Assembly: GCF_900104845.1 (NCBI RefSeq)
Contig: NZ_FNSR01000002.1
Coordinates: 744,001-808,000, forward strand
Length of the DNA stretch: 64,000 bases
DNA from: Paraburkholderia caballeronis
Lineage (GTDB): Bacteria; Pseudomonadota; Gammaproteobacteria; Burkholderiales; Burkholderiaceae
Reading direction: 5' to 3'
Shown: in pieces, positions 50,630 through 62,148 of the stretch
How positions within the stretch are numbered: the first letter of the stretch is position 1
How the letters are laid out: the number at the start of each line of letters is the position of its first letter
Made by a program: the position numbers and the translations under genes
Notes under the pieces: generated by a model
The model's input: only the letters and a program-made list of their open reading frames with translations
The model's database searches: none
What the model was told of the DNA's origin: nothing

Positions 50630-51598
50630 ATGGACAAGAAATACGGCGGCTACACGGCCGCAAAACTGCGCGAGTTCATCGAGTGCAGCGAGACCAATAG
50701 CGAGAGCATCGACGTGGTCGCCGGAGACGACTGCACGAGCGCGGCGGTCATCCGCGACTTGCTCGAGGAAGTCGATACCCTGCGCGAGGCCGCAAAAGGC
50801 GCTGCGGTAATCGCCAACACGGCCGGCGCGGAAATCCGCGATCTGCGCGCCGCTCTCTCCGCTCCCGCAGAGGCGACACAAGCTGTAGCGGTGCTGGGCG
50901 GCTGGGCGCAGGGCGTCGAAGCTGTGGCGAAGTTGCTCGACAAAAAGGCCGACGACTACGCGCAGCAGTACGGCCACGACGACATGGGCTCGCTGTCGTT
51001 CGGAACCGGCGCGCACGCCGATGCAAAGCGCGACTACCACTGGTCACTGATCGAGCTGGCCGAGGAAGTGCGCGCCATGCTCGCCGCCGCTCCACAGGCT
51101 CCAGTAGCAGATGCTGCGCGGGGAACGGATGCGCCAACATTGACGCGCGCTGCGGCTATGGCCGCGATTGACGACTTCGAAATCGTTGGAGAAAACAACG
51201 ACTCGCGCGAACCGACCGATGAGGACCGGTTCATTTTGAGCGAGTTCATCGCGCACTGCTTCGGGGGCTATCACGCCCCGGCGCAAGCAGATGTTGAGCG
51301 GGCCGAACCGGTGGCTGATCGCGTGTCAAACGTCGCTATCGTGGTCAAAGACCTTATCGAAACCTTGATGCTCTGGAATGGGCAGGCGTCAGCGGGGCTT
51401 GACGTGAACGGACTTGCTGGCTTGCGCGACGAGCTGAACGCCCTCTGCGAGACCGCTCCCGCGCAGCAGGCGGTAACGCCGCAGACTCTGCTGGATCTTG
51501 CGCAAAACGAGGCCGAGAACGCTTTGAAGCGTCAACGCACGCGCGAGCTCAGTGAGCGCATTCAGCAGCGCGCCGCATCGCAAGGAGCCAAGCCATGA
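50630..51598 (+). CDS. Early-region Ead/Ea22-like protein
   Basis: 322 aa, AAGGA upstream. N-terminal segment YTAAKLREFIECSE and repeated Ala/Glu helices resemble the Ead/Ea22-like family of lambdoid early proteins. The middle and C-terminal parts are helical (LIELAEEVRAMLAAAPQ; LLDLAQNEAENALKRQRTRE). Function unknown. The stop overlaps the next ATG. Confidence 0.5.
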   Translation: MDKKYGGYTAAKLREFIECSETNSESIDVVAGDDCTSAAVIRDLLEEVDTLREAAKGAAVIANTAGAEIRDLRAALSAPAEATQAVAVLGGWAQGVEAVAKLLDKKADDYAQQYGHDDMGSLSFGTGAHADAKRDYHWSLIELAEEVRAMLAAAPQAPVADAARGTDAPTLTRAAAMAAIDDFEIVGENNDSREPTDEDRFILSEFIAHCFGGYHAPAQADVERAEPVADRVSNVAIVVKDLIETLMLWNGQASAGLDVNGLAGLRDELNALCETAPAQQAVTPQTLLDLAQNEAENALKRQRTRELSERIQQRAASQGAKP

Positions 51599-52380
51599 GC
51601 GCGGTCCGAGTCTGCGCAATCCGCGACATTGAGTGCTCACGCGGCTGCGGCACTGGTGCATGCAAGCAAGAGGAGAAAGCCATGACCAATGAAACGGTGA
51701 AGGACGACGAGCTGGTCGCGGCGTTAGTAAGGTCGTGGGGAGAAATCAGCGCAGAGATGTACGCCCGCATGACGCCATATCAGTTCTACGGGGCTGGATG
51801 GAGTGCTGCTCTCGCTGCGTTGCAAGTCGCGGCGGAAAACGGTGAACGCGCGAAGTTCGAGGCGTGGTTTGATAATCGCCCCGATGAATATGGTTTTCTT
51901 CCCGACCCGCATCCTGTTCGCGAAGATGGGACCTATGAATGGGGCTTTAAGCAAGAAATGTGGGAATGCTGGCAAGCCCGCGCCACCGCACCGCAAGCCA
52001 CGGTGGAGGGCAACGAGCGGGAAGAGCCATTCCCGTATCAGAAAACGTTCAATGCCATTGCTGCAGCGACTACCGGTTATGAGTCGGGCCACGTTGGAAT
52101 TTCAGTCATCAAATTTCGGGAGGCGTTTGGCGATACTCGCGCAGCAGTAGCGCAAGCCGGTGCGACCGGGGCGCACGACGCACAGGACGCAGCGCGGTAT
52201 CGTCGATTCCGGCGGTGGCACCCGCGACTTCAGACTTCCTACTGGACCGGGCAATGGTGGGAGCCGATCTACGGCGAGAAGATGGACGCCTGCGTCGACA
52301 GCTTGGATGAAGTGCTGCAGCCGACGCCTCACGCCGCCCAGCGCGACACCGGGCCGCTCGAAACGGGAGAGGCGGGATGA
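51595..52380 (+). CDS. Hypothetical phage early protein
   Basis: 261 aa from the ATGA-overlapping start. An alternative start at 51682 has a stronger GAGGAG site and would remove a Cys-rich leader (VCAIRDIECSRGCGTGACKQ). The body has AKFEAWFDNRPDEYGFLPD and a Trp-rich end (RRWHPRLQTSYWTGQWWEP). It resembles mosaic early proteins of Burkholderia phages; no biochemical function known. Confidence 0.5.
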   Translation: MSAVRVCAIRDIECSRGCGTGACKQEEKAMTNETVKDDELVAALVRSWGEISAEMYARMTPYQFYGAGWSAALAALQVAAENGERAKFEAWFDNRPDEYGFLPDPHPVREDGTYEWGFKQEMWECWQARATAPQATVEGNEREEPFPYQKTFNAIAAATTGYESGHVGISVIKFREAFGDTRAAVAQAGATGAHDAQDAARYRRFRRWHPRLQTSYWTGQWWEPIYGEKMDACVDSLDEVLQPTPHAAQRDTGPLETGEAG

Positions 52381-52661
52381 AAAAAGTATTTGACACGCCC
52401 GGCTGCAATTTCGAGGCGGCCAGCGAAGCCGAGGACTGGTGTCGCGAACGCAACATCGCCGTCGGATCCATCCAGCGCGGGTCGCCGCGCGGCCTTCTGT
52501 GCGGGCACTACTCGATCGCGAAGTGGCGCAACCTCAACGATGCGGAGCGCCGCGAACTCGACGGCACCATGACCGGCGATATGCGACGTGGGCCGGTCGT
52601 CGTCGAGCTGCGCGGCGAAGAGTCCGACTATCCGATTGTCGAGCCAGAGGAAGAGGAATGA
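52377..52661 (+). CDS. Small hypothetical protein
   Basis: 94 aa, start overlapping the previous stop. Alpha/beta with EAASEAEDWCRERNIAVGSI, GHYSIAKWRNLNDAERRELD and a Glu-rich tail. Overlaps the next start. Unknown. Confidence 0.55.
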   Translation: MKKVFDTPGCNFEAASEAEDWCRERNIAVGSIQRGSPRGLLCGHYSIAKWRNLNDAERRELDGTMTGDMRRGPVVVELRGEESDYPIVEPEEEE

Positions 52662-53017
52662 GCGAACTGATCGCATCCCCTCCCTCAATGATCGGCGAGC
52701 GCGCACTGACGCTGAAAGAGGCGGCTGCGTTGCTCCGCGTCTCCTACGACACAGCATGGACGAACCGCGTGCAGTGGGGTTTTTTCAAGGCAGGCCGCGT
52801 CTGGCGCGTCTGGCCCAACACCTTGCGCGAGAGGCTGCAGGGGTACAATCCGCCTCTGACCGGCGCGGGCGGAAAGGAGAAGGAAGCATGTCAATCCGCA
52901 GGCGCAAAGGCTCTGACGCCTGGTTCATCGATTTCCGCACGCCAGGCGGCGGCCGAATTAGACAAACTGCTGGCACAACCGATCGAAAGGAGGCGCAGGA
53001 GCTACACGACAAGCTGA
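52658..53017 (+). CDS. Excisionase-like MerR/HTH protein
   Basis: 119 aa. ALTLKEAAALLRVSYDTAWT, then GFFKAGRVWRVWPNTL is the helix-turn-helix plus wing of phage excisionases. Its C-terminal 43 codons overlap the integrase start in another frame; the functional part ends near residue 70. Position directly before integrase supports Xis. Confidence 0.7.
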   Translation: MSELIASPPSMIGERALTLKEAAALLRVSYDTAWTNRVQWGFFKAGRVWRVWPNTLRERLQGYNPPLTGAGGKEKEACQSAGAKALTPGSSISARQAAAELDKLLAQPIERRRRSYTTS

Positions 53018-53934
53018 AGCATGAAGCATGGCGCGTCGCGAAACTGGGCGACAAGCCCAGGCGCACGTTCGATGAGGCCGCGCTCCGTTATCTCAGGGAG
53101 CAGGCTGGCAAGGCCGACTATAAGAGCAAAGTGAGGCACGTCAAGTACTGGCGCAGCATTTTCGGCATTCGTGCGCTCGATACGATCACTCGCGACGAGA
53201 TTCTCACGACACTCCCCGACCGGGCATCGCAGAAAGGTTGCGACAAGGTGCTCACGCCATCAACGCGCAATCGGTATCTGGCCACAATTCGCGCCATGCT
53301 GAACGACGCCGCCGGAGATTGGGAATGGCTTGAGCGCGCGCCGAAACTCACCACTGCGAAAGAGCCTGCGGGACGAATACGCTGGATCACGAGGGACGAA
53401 GCTCGGCGTCTGCTCGCCGCGATAGATCTGGACTGGATGCGGGATATCGCGGCCTTCGGGTTTGCAACCGGCCTGCGCCAGTCGAACATCATCGAACTCG
53501 AATGGTCGCAGGTCGACCTTCAGGCGCGGCGGGCATGGATTCATCCGGATCAAGCCAAGGCGCGCAAGTCGATCGGCGTGCCGCTGAACGCGGAGGCGGT
53601 AGCGATCGTTCGCCGGCAACTCGGGCTTCACGAGCGGTATGTGTTCTCGTGCGGCGGCGTAGCGCCATGGTACTGGGACACGAAACGCTGGATGGCGGCC
53701 TGCAAACGTGCCGGCATTGAGCGCTTCAGGTTCCACGACGTGCGGCACACGTGGGCGAGCTGGCACGTCCAGGGCGGCACGCCGCTCAATCGCCTGATGG
53801 AACTAGGGGGCTGGGCGAGCTACGAGATGGTGCTGCGGTATGCCCACCTCGCGCCCGACCACCTGAAGCCGCATGCGGATGCAGTGCTGATGAGCACAGA
53901 GGCTGGGGCGCCGCGACTCGTCGCGGTGAAATAA
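52888..53934 (+). CDS. int: Tyrosine integrase of the prophage
   Basis: 348 aa, AAGGAGAAGG upstream. It has an N-terminal arm-binding domain (RRRKGSDAWFIDFRT), a core-binding domain and a catalytic domain with R197 (TGLRQSNI), H283-x-x-R286 (FHDVRHTW) and the nucleophile Y318 (LRYAHL). Complete and close to attR. It recombines in the anticodon region of the tRNA gene just downstream. The reading frame extends upstream, but the ATG at 52888 matches integrase N-termini. Confidence 0.92.
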   Translation: MSIRRRKGSDAWFIDFRTPGGGRIRQTAGTTDRKEAQELHDKLKHEAWRVAKLGDKPRRTFDEAALRYLREQAGKADYKSKVRHVKYWRSIFGIRALDTITRDEILTTLPDRASQKGCDKVLTPSTRNRYLATIRAMLNDAAGDWEWLERAPKLTTAKEPAGRIRWITRDEARRLLAAIDLDWMRDIAAFGFATGLRQSNIIELEWSQVDLQARRAWIHPDQAKARKSIGVPLNAEAVAIVRRQLGLHERYVFSCGGVAPWYWDTKRWMAACKRAGIERFRFHDVRHTWASWHVQGGTPLNRLMELGGWASYEMVLRYAHLAPDHLKPHADAVLMSTEAGAPRLVAVK

Positions 53935-53938
53935 AAAA

Positions 53939-53963
53939 GCCCAGAGCAGGGCACGCTCTGGGC
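53939..53963 (-). terminator. Phage-supplied terminator for the tRNA transcript
   Basis: GCCCAGAGC / GCTCTGGGC, 9-bp stem with 7-nt loop. The T-rich tail (TTTTTTATT) is on the minus strand, so it ends transcription coming from rpoD-tRNA toward the prophage. It replaces the native terminator that was displaced with the old tRNA 3' half. Confidence 0.7.
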
Positions 53964-54044
53964 GCAGTGTCCGCCGGATTTTTGGGGCGCACTGGCGTTT
54001 AGGTCAGTTGGCGCTGCCTAAACGCTTGAGGTACAACGTTTTTT

Positions 54045-54132
54045 TGGTGGGCCGGGTCGGATTCGAACCGACGACGGGATTTCTCCGGCGGATTATGAGT
54101 CCGCTGCCTGCAACCAGCACGGCGTCCGGCCC
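54045..54132 (-). tRNA. Class II-shaped tRNA with CAU anticodon (host 5' half, phage 3' half)
   Basis: 88 nt including encoded CCA. Acceptor GGGCCGG/CCGGCCC; D-stem GCC/GGC; anticodon stem GCGGA/TCCGC with loop CTCATAA (anticodon CAT); variable arm GGA-GAAA-TCC; T-arm GTCGG-TTCGAAT-CCGAC; discriminator A73. The long variable arm makes it class II, like Leu/Ser/Tyr tRNAs, yet the anticodon is that of Met or lysidine-modified Ile. Position 8 is A, not the near-universal T, with T in the place of A14. The charging identity is therefore unclear. The 3' half from 54099 down to the CCA came with the phage. Confidence 0.8.
54087..54099. other. attR core (13-bp repeat)
   Basis: GGCGGATTATGAG, identical to 18528-18540, within the anticodon stem-loop of the intact tRNA gene. 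Marks the right end of the prophage. Confidence 0.85.
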
Positions 54133-54138
54133 AACAAC

Positions 54139-54172
54139 AAAAAAGACCCGGTCTTGAAAAGGCCGGGCCTCA
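54139..54172 (-). terminator. Terminator between rpoD and the tRNA
   Basis: On the minus strand AGGCCCGG pairs with CCGGGTCT (one G-U) and is followed by TTTTTTG. It lies between the rpoD stop and the tRNA start, only about 7 bp before the tRNA 5' end, so the tRNA must rely on read-through or a promoter inside the terminator region. Confidence 0.7.
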
Positions 54173-54251
54173 TTGACGACAGGCCGACATACTACACGAA
54201 CGCAGCCGGCCCCGCCATCGCGCGCGCTCAATGCGCGCGCATCATCGCCTG

Positions 54252-56639
<2,388 letters not shown>

Positions 56640-56756
56640 TGCGATTCCGCCCTTACTGGAAACTGGATTGCCCGGAAAAACAACAAACACAACAACAAAC
56701 CGCTGAAAACCTTTTATTTTAGCACGCGCGAAAAACCCTCTTCCGCGCGGTCGCGC

Positions 56757-58631
56757 CTACAGCCCGAGCTGGCGTTTCATGTCCGCCCGCGTCTGGTTCA
56801 GCGCCATCAGTTCGGCCAGTTCCTCGGGCGTGTGCCGCGATTGCCGTGACAACACGTCGAGCCGTTCGCAGCATGCGTCGTACCGCATCTTCAGGATTGC
56901 CGCAGTCAACTCTTCGCTGACCAGCCGCTCCTGCTCGCGCCGCTCCTCGATTACCGCACCGTCTTCTGGGTTTTTCATCAGCAAATCCCGGACATTTTCA
57001 TCATAGTCCAGAATTTCGCGAAAAATCTCCTCGAAGGTCGGGGCGTTCGCGCCGTTGCGCAAAAGGTCAGACAGCAACTGGAACTCGGCCGAGTCGCCCA
57101 ACGCGCGCGCGTGCGTCGTCACTTCCTCGAACAGTTCGCCGTGGCGCGTCAACGTGATCAGCGCCTGTTCGGCTTCCTCATCGAGCTGCGCCGCAATCCT
57201 CGGATGCATCACGAGGTTGCGGAGTGCCTTGCGCTCGATGCCGGTCACGAGATGCCGATCCTTGCGCGCCGGCGCCGAGCGGGCCGCGGCCGCGATCCGC
57301 GCATCGACTTCGCACAGCGCCGCGACTTCGTCGAACGGCACGTCGAGCCGGTCCGCGAACATGTGCATGATCTGTGCGCGCAGCGCGTTGGCCGGCAGCG
57401 CCTGCAACAGCGGCTTCGCGTCGAACAGCGCGCGGGCGCGCCCTTCCGGCTGGTCCAGTTCCTTGCCCGCCAGCACCTCGTTCAGCATGAACTGCGACAG
57501 CGGCATCGCCCGTTCGACCTGCTGCGAGAACGCCTCGGAGCCGAACTCGCGGACGTAGCTGTCCGGATCGTGCTCCGTCGGCAGGAACAGGAAGCGGATC
57601 GTCCGGTTGTCGGCCGCATGGGGCAGGCACGCGTCCAGCGCACGCCGCGCCGCGCGGCGACCCGCCGCGTCGCCGTCGAAACTGAAGATCACCGTATCGG
57701 TCTGACGCATCAGTTTCTGCACATGAATCGGCGTGCATGCGGTACCGAGCGTCGCGACGGCATTCTGAAAGCCGAGTTGCGCCAACGCCACCACGTCCAT
57801 ATATCCTTCGACCACCAGCACATAACGCTGTTCGCGGATCGCGAGCCGCGCCTCGAACAGCCCGTACAGCTCGCTGCCTTTGTTAAATAGCGGCGTTTCC
57901 GGCGAATTCAAATACTTGGGCTCGCCGCCGTCGAGCACCCGGCCGCCGAAGCCGATCACCTGCCCCTTGACGTTGCGGATCGGGAACATGATCCGCTCGC
58001 GGAACCGGTCGTAGCGGCGTGCCTGGCCTTGCGCGTCCTGTTTTTCGCTGACGATCACGAGACCGGATTCGACGAGCGCGTCGTCCCGATAGTCGGTAAA
58101 CGCGGATTCCAGGTTCTGCCATCCATCGGGCGCGTAACCGAGTCCGAACCGCGCGGCGATCTCGCCGGTCAGACCGCGCTTTTTCAGGTACTGGATCGCG
58201 TTGGGCGCGCCGCGCAACTGCTTGCGGTAGAAATCGCACGCGGTCTGCATCACATCAGACAGCGCGGTCGCCACCGACTTCGACACCGCCGGAGCCGGCC
58301 CGCCGGCCCCGCCGTAACCGCCGCCGCGTAGCGGCGAAGGCTCCTGCGGCACCGTCAACCCGACCGACTGCGCCAGTTCGTTGACGGCCTCCGGAAAGGT
58401 CAGGCCGGCGTGCTCCATCAGGAAGCCGATCGCGGTGCCGTGCGCACCGCAGCCAAAGCAGTGATAGAACTGCTTCGTTGGACTAACGGTAAACGAAGGG
58501 CTCTTTTCGTTGTGAAACGGGCAGAGCCCCATGAAGTTCGCGCCGCCCTTCTTCAACTGCACGTAACGACCCACCACGTCGACGATATCGACGCGGTTCA
58601 GCAGATCCTGCAGGAACGAATGCGGAATCAT
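56757..58631 (-). CDS. dnaG: DNA primase
   Basis: 624 aa. The N-terminal CHC2 zinc finger (C37, H40, C58, C61 in LCPFH and HCFGCGAHG), the TOPRIM core (YVLVVEGYMDVVALAQLGF; FSFDGDAAGRRAARRALD) and the helical DnaB-binding C-terminal domain are all present. It makes RNA primers at the replication fork. Directly upstream of rpoD. Confidence 0.97.
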   Translation of the reverse strand: MIPHSFLQDLLNRVDIVDVVGRYVQLKKGGANFMGLCPFHNEKSPSFTVSPTKQFYHCFGCGAHGTAIGFLMEHAGLTFPEAVNELAQSVGLTVPQEPSPLRGGGYGGAGGPAPAVSKSVATALSDVMQTACDFYRKQLRGAPNAIQYLKKRGLTGEIAARFGLGYAPDGWQNLESAFTDYRDDALVESGLVIVSEKQDAQGQARRYDRFRERIMFPIRNVKGQVIGFGGRVLDGGEPKYLNSPETPLFNKGSELYGLFEARLAIREQRYVLVVEGYMDVVALAQLGFQNAVATLGTACTPIHVQKLMRQTDTVIFSFDGDAAGRRAARRALDACLPHAADNRTIRFLFLPTEHDPDSYVREFGSEAFSQQVERAMPLSQFMLNEVLAGKELDQPEGRARALFDAKPLLQALPANALRAQIMHMFADRLDVPFDEVAALCEVDARIAAAARSAPARKDRHLVTGIERKALRNLVMHPRIAAQLDEEAEQALITLTRHGELFEEVTTHARALGDSAEFQLLSDLLRNGANAPTFEEIFREILDYDENVRDLLMKNPEDGAVIEERREQERLVSEELTAAILKMRYDACCERLDVLSRQSRHTPEELAELMALNQTRADMKRQLGL

Positions 58632-58709
58632 CGACGCGTGCGGGAGCGGCAGCGCCCGGCCGCGCGAGCTTGCCCGCCTGCCCGGCGGACGCCGCGCGGC
58701 CGGAGCGGC

Positions 58710-59159
58710 TTACTTCGCGAGCGCAGCCTTGACCAGCGCGGACACGGCGGTCATGTCGGCGCGCCCGGCGAGCTTCGGCTTCAGCACGCCCATCACCTTG
58801 CCCATGTCCTGCGGACCCGCCGCGCCCGTCTGTGCGACGGCCGCCTGCACTTCGGCCGCGACTTCAGCCTCGGTCAGTTGTGCCGGCATATAGGCGGTCA
58901 GCACCTCGACTTCGGCGCTCTCGTTGCTGGCGAGGTCCGTGCGTCCCGCGGCCTCGAACTGGCTGATCGAATCCTTGCGCTGCTTGATCATCTTGTCGAT
59001 CACCGCCGTGATGCCGGTGTCGTCGAGCGTCACGCGGTCGTCAACTTCACGCTGCTTGATCGCCGCGAGCAGCAGCCGAATCGTGCCGAGACGCCCCGTT
59101 TCGCGCGCGCGCATCGCCGCTTTCATGTCGTCGTTGATCCGGTCTTTGAGGCTCATCAT
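58710..59159 (-). CDS. yqeY: GatB/YqeY domain protein
   Basis: 149 aa, all-helical: SLKDRINDDMKAAMRARETG, LGTIRLLLAAIKQREVDDRV, and MGKVMGVLKPKLAGRADMTA. It resembles the tail domain of amidotransferase GatB. A common member of the rpsU-dnaG neighbourhood; biochemical role not established. Confidence 0.93.
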   Translation of the reverse strand: MMSLKDRINDDMKAAMRARETGRLGTIRLLLAAIKQREVDDRVTLDDTGITAVIDKMIKQRKDSISQFEAAGRTDLASNESAEVEVLTAYMPAQLTEAEVAAEVQAAVAQTGAAGPQDMGKVMGVLKPKLAGRADMTAVSALVKAALAK

Positions 59160-59263
59160 TCACCTGAAAATGCTGGGGTTGCTGAACGCCTGGACGCACC
59201 AGGCGAGGGGGCCGCGCCGTCGTCCATCCGGACTTCGGCCACCGTCGGCGCATCAACGCAAAA

Positions 59264-59291
59264 ACCCGCCTGGAAACAGTTCCAGGCGGGT
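59264..59291 (-). terminator. Terminator between rpsU and yqeY
   Basis: 12-bp perfect stem (ACCCGCCTGGAA / TTCCAGGCGGGT) with loop ACAG; the T-tract is on the minus strand. It should separate the abundant rpsU message from the downstream genes, as in other MMS operons. Confidence 0.85.
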
Positions 59292-59360
59292 CGGCGCAAA
59301 TTTGTCGTGGTGGCGGCCACACCAGAGAGGCAGCGCCGGCTGGCGGCGCGGCCGGCTTAT

Positions 59361-59391
59361 GCATTGCCGCGGTTCGAACCCGGGGCAATGC
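59361..59391. repeat. Inverted repeat enclosing TTCGAA, just after rpsU
   Basis: GCATTGCC / GGCAATGC arms around GCGGTTCGAACCCGG. The inner part is like a tRNA T-arm. It sits 6 bp beyond the rpsU stop. It could be a second RNA hairpin helping 3'-end formation. It is not a tRNA: no acceptor, D- or anticodon arms fit. Confidence 0.5.
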
Positions 59392-59397
59392 CGAAAA

Positions 59398-59610
59398 TCA
59401 GTAGAGTTTCTTCGGCAACATCTGGCTGCGTAGGCGCTTGAAGTGGCGCTTTACGGCAGCAGCCTTCTTGCGTTTGCGCTCGGCCGTCGGCTTTTCGTAA
59501 AACTCGCGGGCACGAAGTTCGGTCAGCAGGCCGTTCTTCTCGATCGTGCGCTTGAAGCGGCGCATCGCAACTTCAAAAGGCTCGTTTTCTTTTACGCGGA
59601 TGGTCGTCAT
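59398..59610 (-). CDS. rpsU: Ribosomal protein bS21
   Basis: 70 aa: [20 protein letters not shown], then [20 protein letters not shown] and a basic tail. Standard bS21 length and sequence; the ATG at 59610 removes an 18-codon chance extension. 30S subunit protein involved in initiation; head of the MMS cluster. Confidence 0.97.
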   Translation of the reverse strand: MTTIRVKENEPFEVAMRRFKRTIEKNGLLTELRAREFYEKPTAERKRKKAAAVKRHFKRLRSQMLPKKLY

Positions 59611-59679
59611 TTTCCAATAACGGATCGGGGGTAAAGAGGTTGGAGTATAGCAGACGGATTGCACAAAGACAGCGAGGCG

Positions 59680-60897
59680 TCAAGGCCGTCGCGCGTACGC
59701 CGCAGCGGCCTCGCCGGCCGCGACGCCGGATGCCCACGCCCACTGGAAATTGTAGCCGCCGAGCCAGCCGGTCACGTCGACCGCCTCGCCGACGAAGTAC
59801 AGCCCCGGCACCCGCTCGCTCATCAGCGTCGCGGAAGACAGTTCGCGCGTATCCACGCCGCCGCGCGTGACTTCGGCCTTCCGGTAACCTTCGGTGCCGG
59901 TCGGGGTGAGCGTCCACTGCGACAGTCCCTCACCGATCCGGCGCAGCGTCTTGTCAGGTAGATCGGCAAGGCGTGCGTCCGCGCGCACGTCGTGCGTGTC
60001 GAGCCACACGTGCGCTAGCCGCGTCGGCGTCCATTCGGCGAGCAGATTGCCGATCTGCCGCTTCGTCGACGCTTTCGCGTCGATCAACTCGGCCGGCGCG
60101 TCGCGGCCCGGCAGCAGATCGATCCGGATCGGCTGGCCCGGCTGCCAGTAGCTCGAAATCTGCAACACGGCCGGGCCGGACAGCCCGCGATGGGTGAACA
60201 GCAGATCCTCGTCGAATTCACCGCCGGTGCGCCGGTCGCCCGTCGCGATCCGCACGTCGAGCGACACACCCGCCAGCGCCGCATACGGCGTCCAGTCGTG
60301 CGGCGCGAACGTCAGCGGCACCAGCGCCGGCCGCGTATCGACCAGCTTGTGGCCGAACTGCTTCGCGATCCGGTACGCAAAATCGGTCGCGCCGATCTTC
60401 GGGATCGACAGGCCGCCGGTCGCGATCACCAGCGCCCGGGCGGCGATCGTCCCCGCCGACGTCCCAATGGTGAAGCCGCTCGTATCCGACCGGCTCACCT
60501 GCTCGACGACGACCGGCCGCCGCCATACGATCCGCCCGGCGTCGCATTCCGCGCGCAGCACGTCGATAATCGCGTCGCTCGACTGGTCGCAGAACAGTTG
60601 TCCCTTGTGCTTTTCGTGCCAGGTCACGCGATGCTGGCGCAGCAGCGCGAGAAAGTCGCGCGGCGTGTAACGCGCGAGCGCCGACCGGCAAAAATGCGGA
60701 TTCGCCGACAGGTAATTCGCCGGCCCCGCGTGAAGATTCGTGAAGTTGCAGCGCCCGCCGCCCGAGATGCGGATTTTCTCCGCGAGACGCGGCGCATGGT
60801 CGATCAGCACGACCCGGCCGCCCTGCTGGCCGGCCACCGCCGCGCACATCATCCCGGCCGCTCCCGCGCCGATCACGGCGATGTCGAAAGATTCCAT
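59680..60897 (-). CDS. BaiN/HI0933-family FAD-dependent oxidoreductase
   Basis: 405 aa. The dinucleotide-binding motif [19 protein letters not shown] is at the N-terminus, with [14 protein letters not shown] and [19 protein letters not shown] as HI0933-like family signatures. The substrate is not known for most members. Divergent from tsaD with a 132-bp gap. Confidence 0.92.
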   Translation of the reverse strand: MESFDIAVIGAGAAGMMCAAVAGQQGGRVVLIDHAPRLAEKIRISGGGRCNFTNLHAGPANYLSANPHFCRSALARYTPRDFLALLRQHRVTWHEKHKGQLFCDQSSDAIIDVLRAECDAGRIVWRRPVVVEQVSRSDTSGFTIGTSAGTIAARALVIATGGLSIPKIGATDFAYRIAKQFGHKLVDTRPALVPLTFAPHDWTPYAALAGVSLDVRIATGDRRTGGEFDEDLLFTHRGLSGPAVLQISSYWQPGQPIRIDLLPGRDAPAELIDAKASTKRQIGNLLAEWTPTRLAHVWLDTHDVRADARLADLPDKTLRRIGEGLSQWTLTPTGTEGYRKAEVTRGGVDTRELSSATLMSERVPGLYFVGEAVDVTGWLGGYNFQWAWASGVAAGEAAAAYARRP

Positions 60898-61029
60898 GGC
60901 GCGCATTGTACCTGCCCGCCTGCCGGCCTCCGGCCGCACTGCTATACTTTCGGGCTTGCCTACACTTTTCGCGTCACGGGCGGATTGCGGCGAATAGCCG
61001 GCCAGTTCGGACCCGTTACGCGCCAGATC

Positions 61030-62055
61030 ATGCTCGTTCTCGGCATCGAAAGCTCCTGCGACGAAACCGGCCTCGCGCTCTACGACACGGAGCGCGGGTT
61101 GCTCGCGCACGCGCTGCACTCGCAGATCGCGATGCACCGCGAGTACGGCGGCGTCGTGCCGGAACTCGCGTCGCGCGACCACATCCGCCGCGCGCTGCCG
61201 CTGCTCGAAGACGTGCTCGCGAAGAGCGGCGCGGCGCGCGCCGACATCGACGCGATCGCATACACGCAAGGACCGGGGCTCGCCGGCGCGCTGCTGGTCG
61301 GCGCGAGCGTCGCGAACGCGCTCGCGATGGCATGGAACCGGCCGACGATCGGCATCCATCATCTGGAAGGCCATCTGCTGTCGCCGCTGCTCGTCGACGA
61401 GCCGCCGCCGTTCCCGTTCGTCGCGCTGCTGGTGTCGGGCGGCCACACGCAACTGATGCGCGTGACCGACGTCGGCGAATACGAAACGCTCGGCGAAACG
61501 CTCGACGACGCCGCCGGCGAAGCATTCGACAAGACCGCCAAGCTGCTCGGCCTCGGTTATCCAGGCGGCCCCGAAGTGTCGCGGCTCGCGGAATTCGGCA
61601 CGCCGGGCGCGGTGGAACTGCCGCGTCCGATGCTGCATTCGGGCGACCTCGATTTCAGCTTCAGCGGGCTCAAGACCGCGGTACTCACGCACGTGAAGCG
61701 GCTCGGCACGAACGTCTGCGAGCAGGACAAGGCGGACCTCGCGCGCGGCTTCGTCGATGCGGCCGTCGAAGTGCTCGCGGCCAAATCGATCGCGGCGTTG
61801 AAGCGTACGAAGCTGAAGCGGCTCGTCGTCGCGGGCGGCGTCGGCGCGAACCGGCAACTGCGCGAAACGCTGTCGGCCGCCGCGAAGAAGCGCGGCTTCG
61901 ACGTTCACTACCCTGACCTGTCGCTGTGCACCGACAACGGCGCGATGATCGCGCTCGCGGGCGCGCTGCGGCTCGAACGCTGGCCGGCGCAGGCAATGCG
62001 CGATTACGCGTTCACCGTAAAGCCGCGCTGGGATCTGGCGTCGCTCGCACGCTGA
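61030..62055 (+). CDS. tsaD: tRNA threonylcarbamoyladenosine synthase subunit TsaD
   Basis: 341 aa. The Kae1/TsaD metal-binding HxxxH is visible in [15 protein letters not shown], with [18 protein letters not shown] at the N-terminus and [14 protein letters not shown] near the end. It transfers the threonylcarbamoyl group to A37 of ANN-decoding tRNAs together with TsaB/TsaE. Essential in most bacteria. Starts at the first ATG of the conserved sequence. Confidence 0.97.
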   Translation: MLVLGIESSCDETGLALYDTERGLLAHALHSQIAMHREYGGVVPELASRDHIRRALPLLEDVLAKSGAARADIDAIAYTQGPGLAGALLVGASVANALAMAWNRPTIGIHHLEGHLLSPLLVDEPPPFPFVALLVSGGHTQLMRVTDVGEYETLGETLDDAAGEAFDKTAKLLGLGYPGGPEVSRLAEFGTPGAVELPRPMLHSGDLDFSFSGLKTAVLTHVKRLGTNVCEQDKADLARGFVDAAVEVLAAKSIAALKRTKLKRLVVAGGVGANRQLRETLSAAAKKRGFDVHYPDLSLCTDNGAMIALAGALRLERWPAQAMRDYAFTVKPRWDLASLAR

Positions 62056-62088
62056 TGAAATAGCCGCATCGGCGATCGCCCAAACGAC

Positions 62089-62120
62089 AACGGCCGCCTC
62101 GAAACGAGGCGGCCGTTTTT
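62089..62120 (+). terminator. Terminator after tsaD
   Basis: 13-bp stem (AACGGCCGCCTCG / CGAGGCGGCCGTT) with AAA loop and a T-tract. It lies between convergent tsaD and folE2 and probably serves both. Confidence 0.9.
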
Positions 62121-62148
62121 CGTTGCGCCGCGCGGCAGCGCGGAAAGC

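Larger units (their letters stand above)
18528..54099. mobile_element. Complete podovirus-type temperate prophage, about 35.6 kb
   Basis: Bounded by a 13-bp direct repeat (GGCGGATTATGAG) inside a tRNA gene. It contains integrase, excisionase-like protein, CI/Cro/CII control, replication gene with iterons, small and large terminase, portal, scaffold, capsid, connectors, large ejection proteins, tailspike and a lysis cassette. No tape-measure, tail-tube or baseplate genes are present, which indicates a short-tailed virion. No essential gene looks broken, so it may be inducible. Confidence 0.9.

Noticed and set aside
59361..59391. tRNA-like T-arm after rpsU
   Set aside because: TTCGAA within a hairpin, but no acceptor, D- or anticodon arm can be built; better explained as an RNA hairpin.
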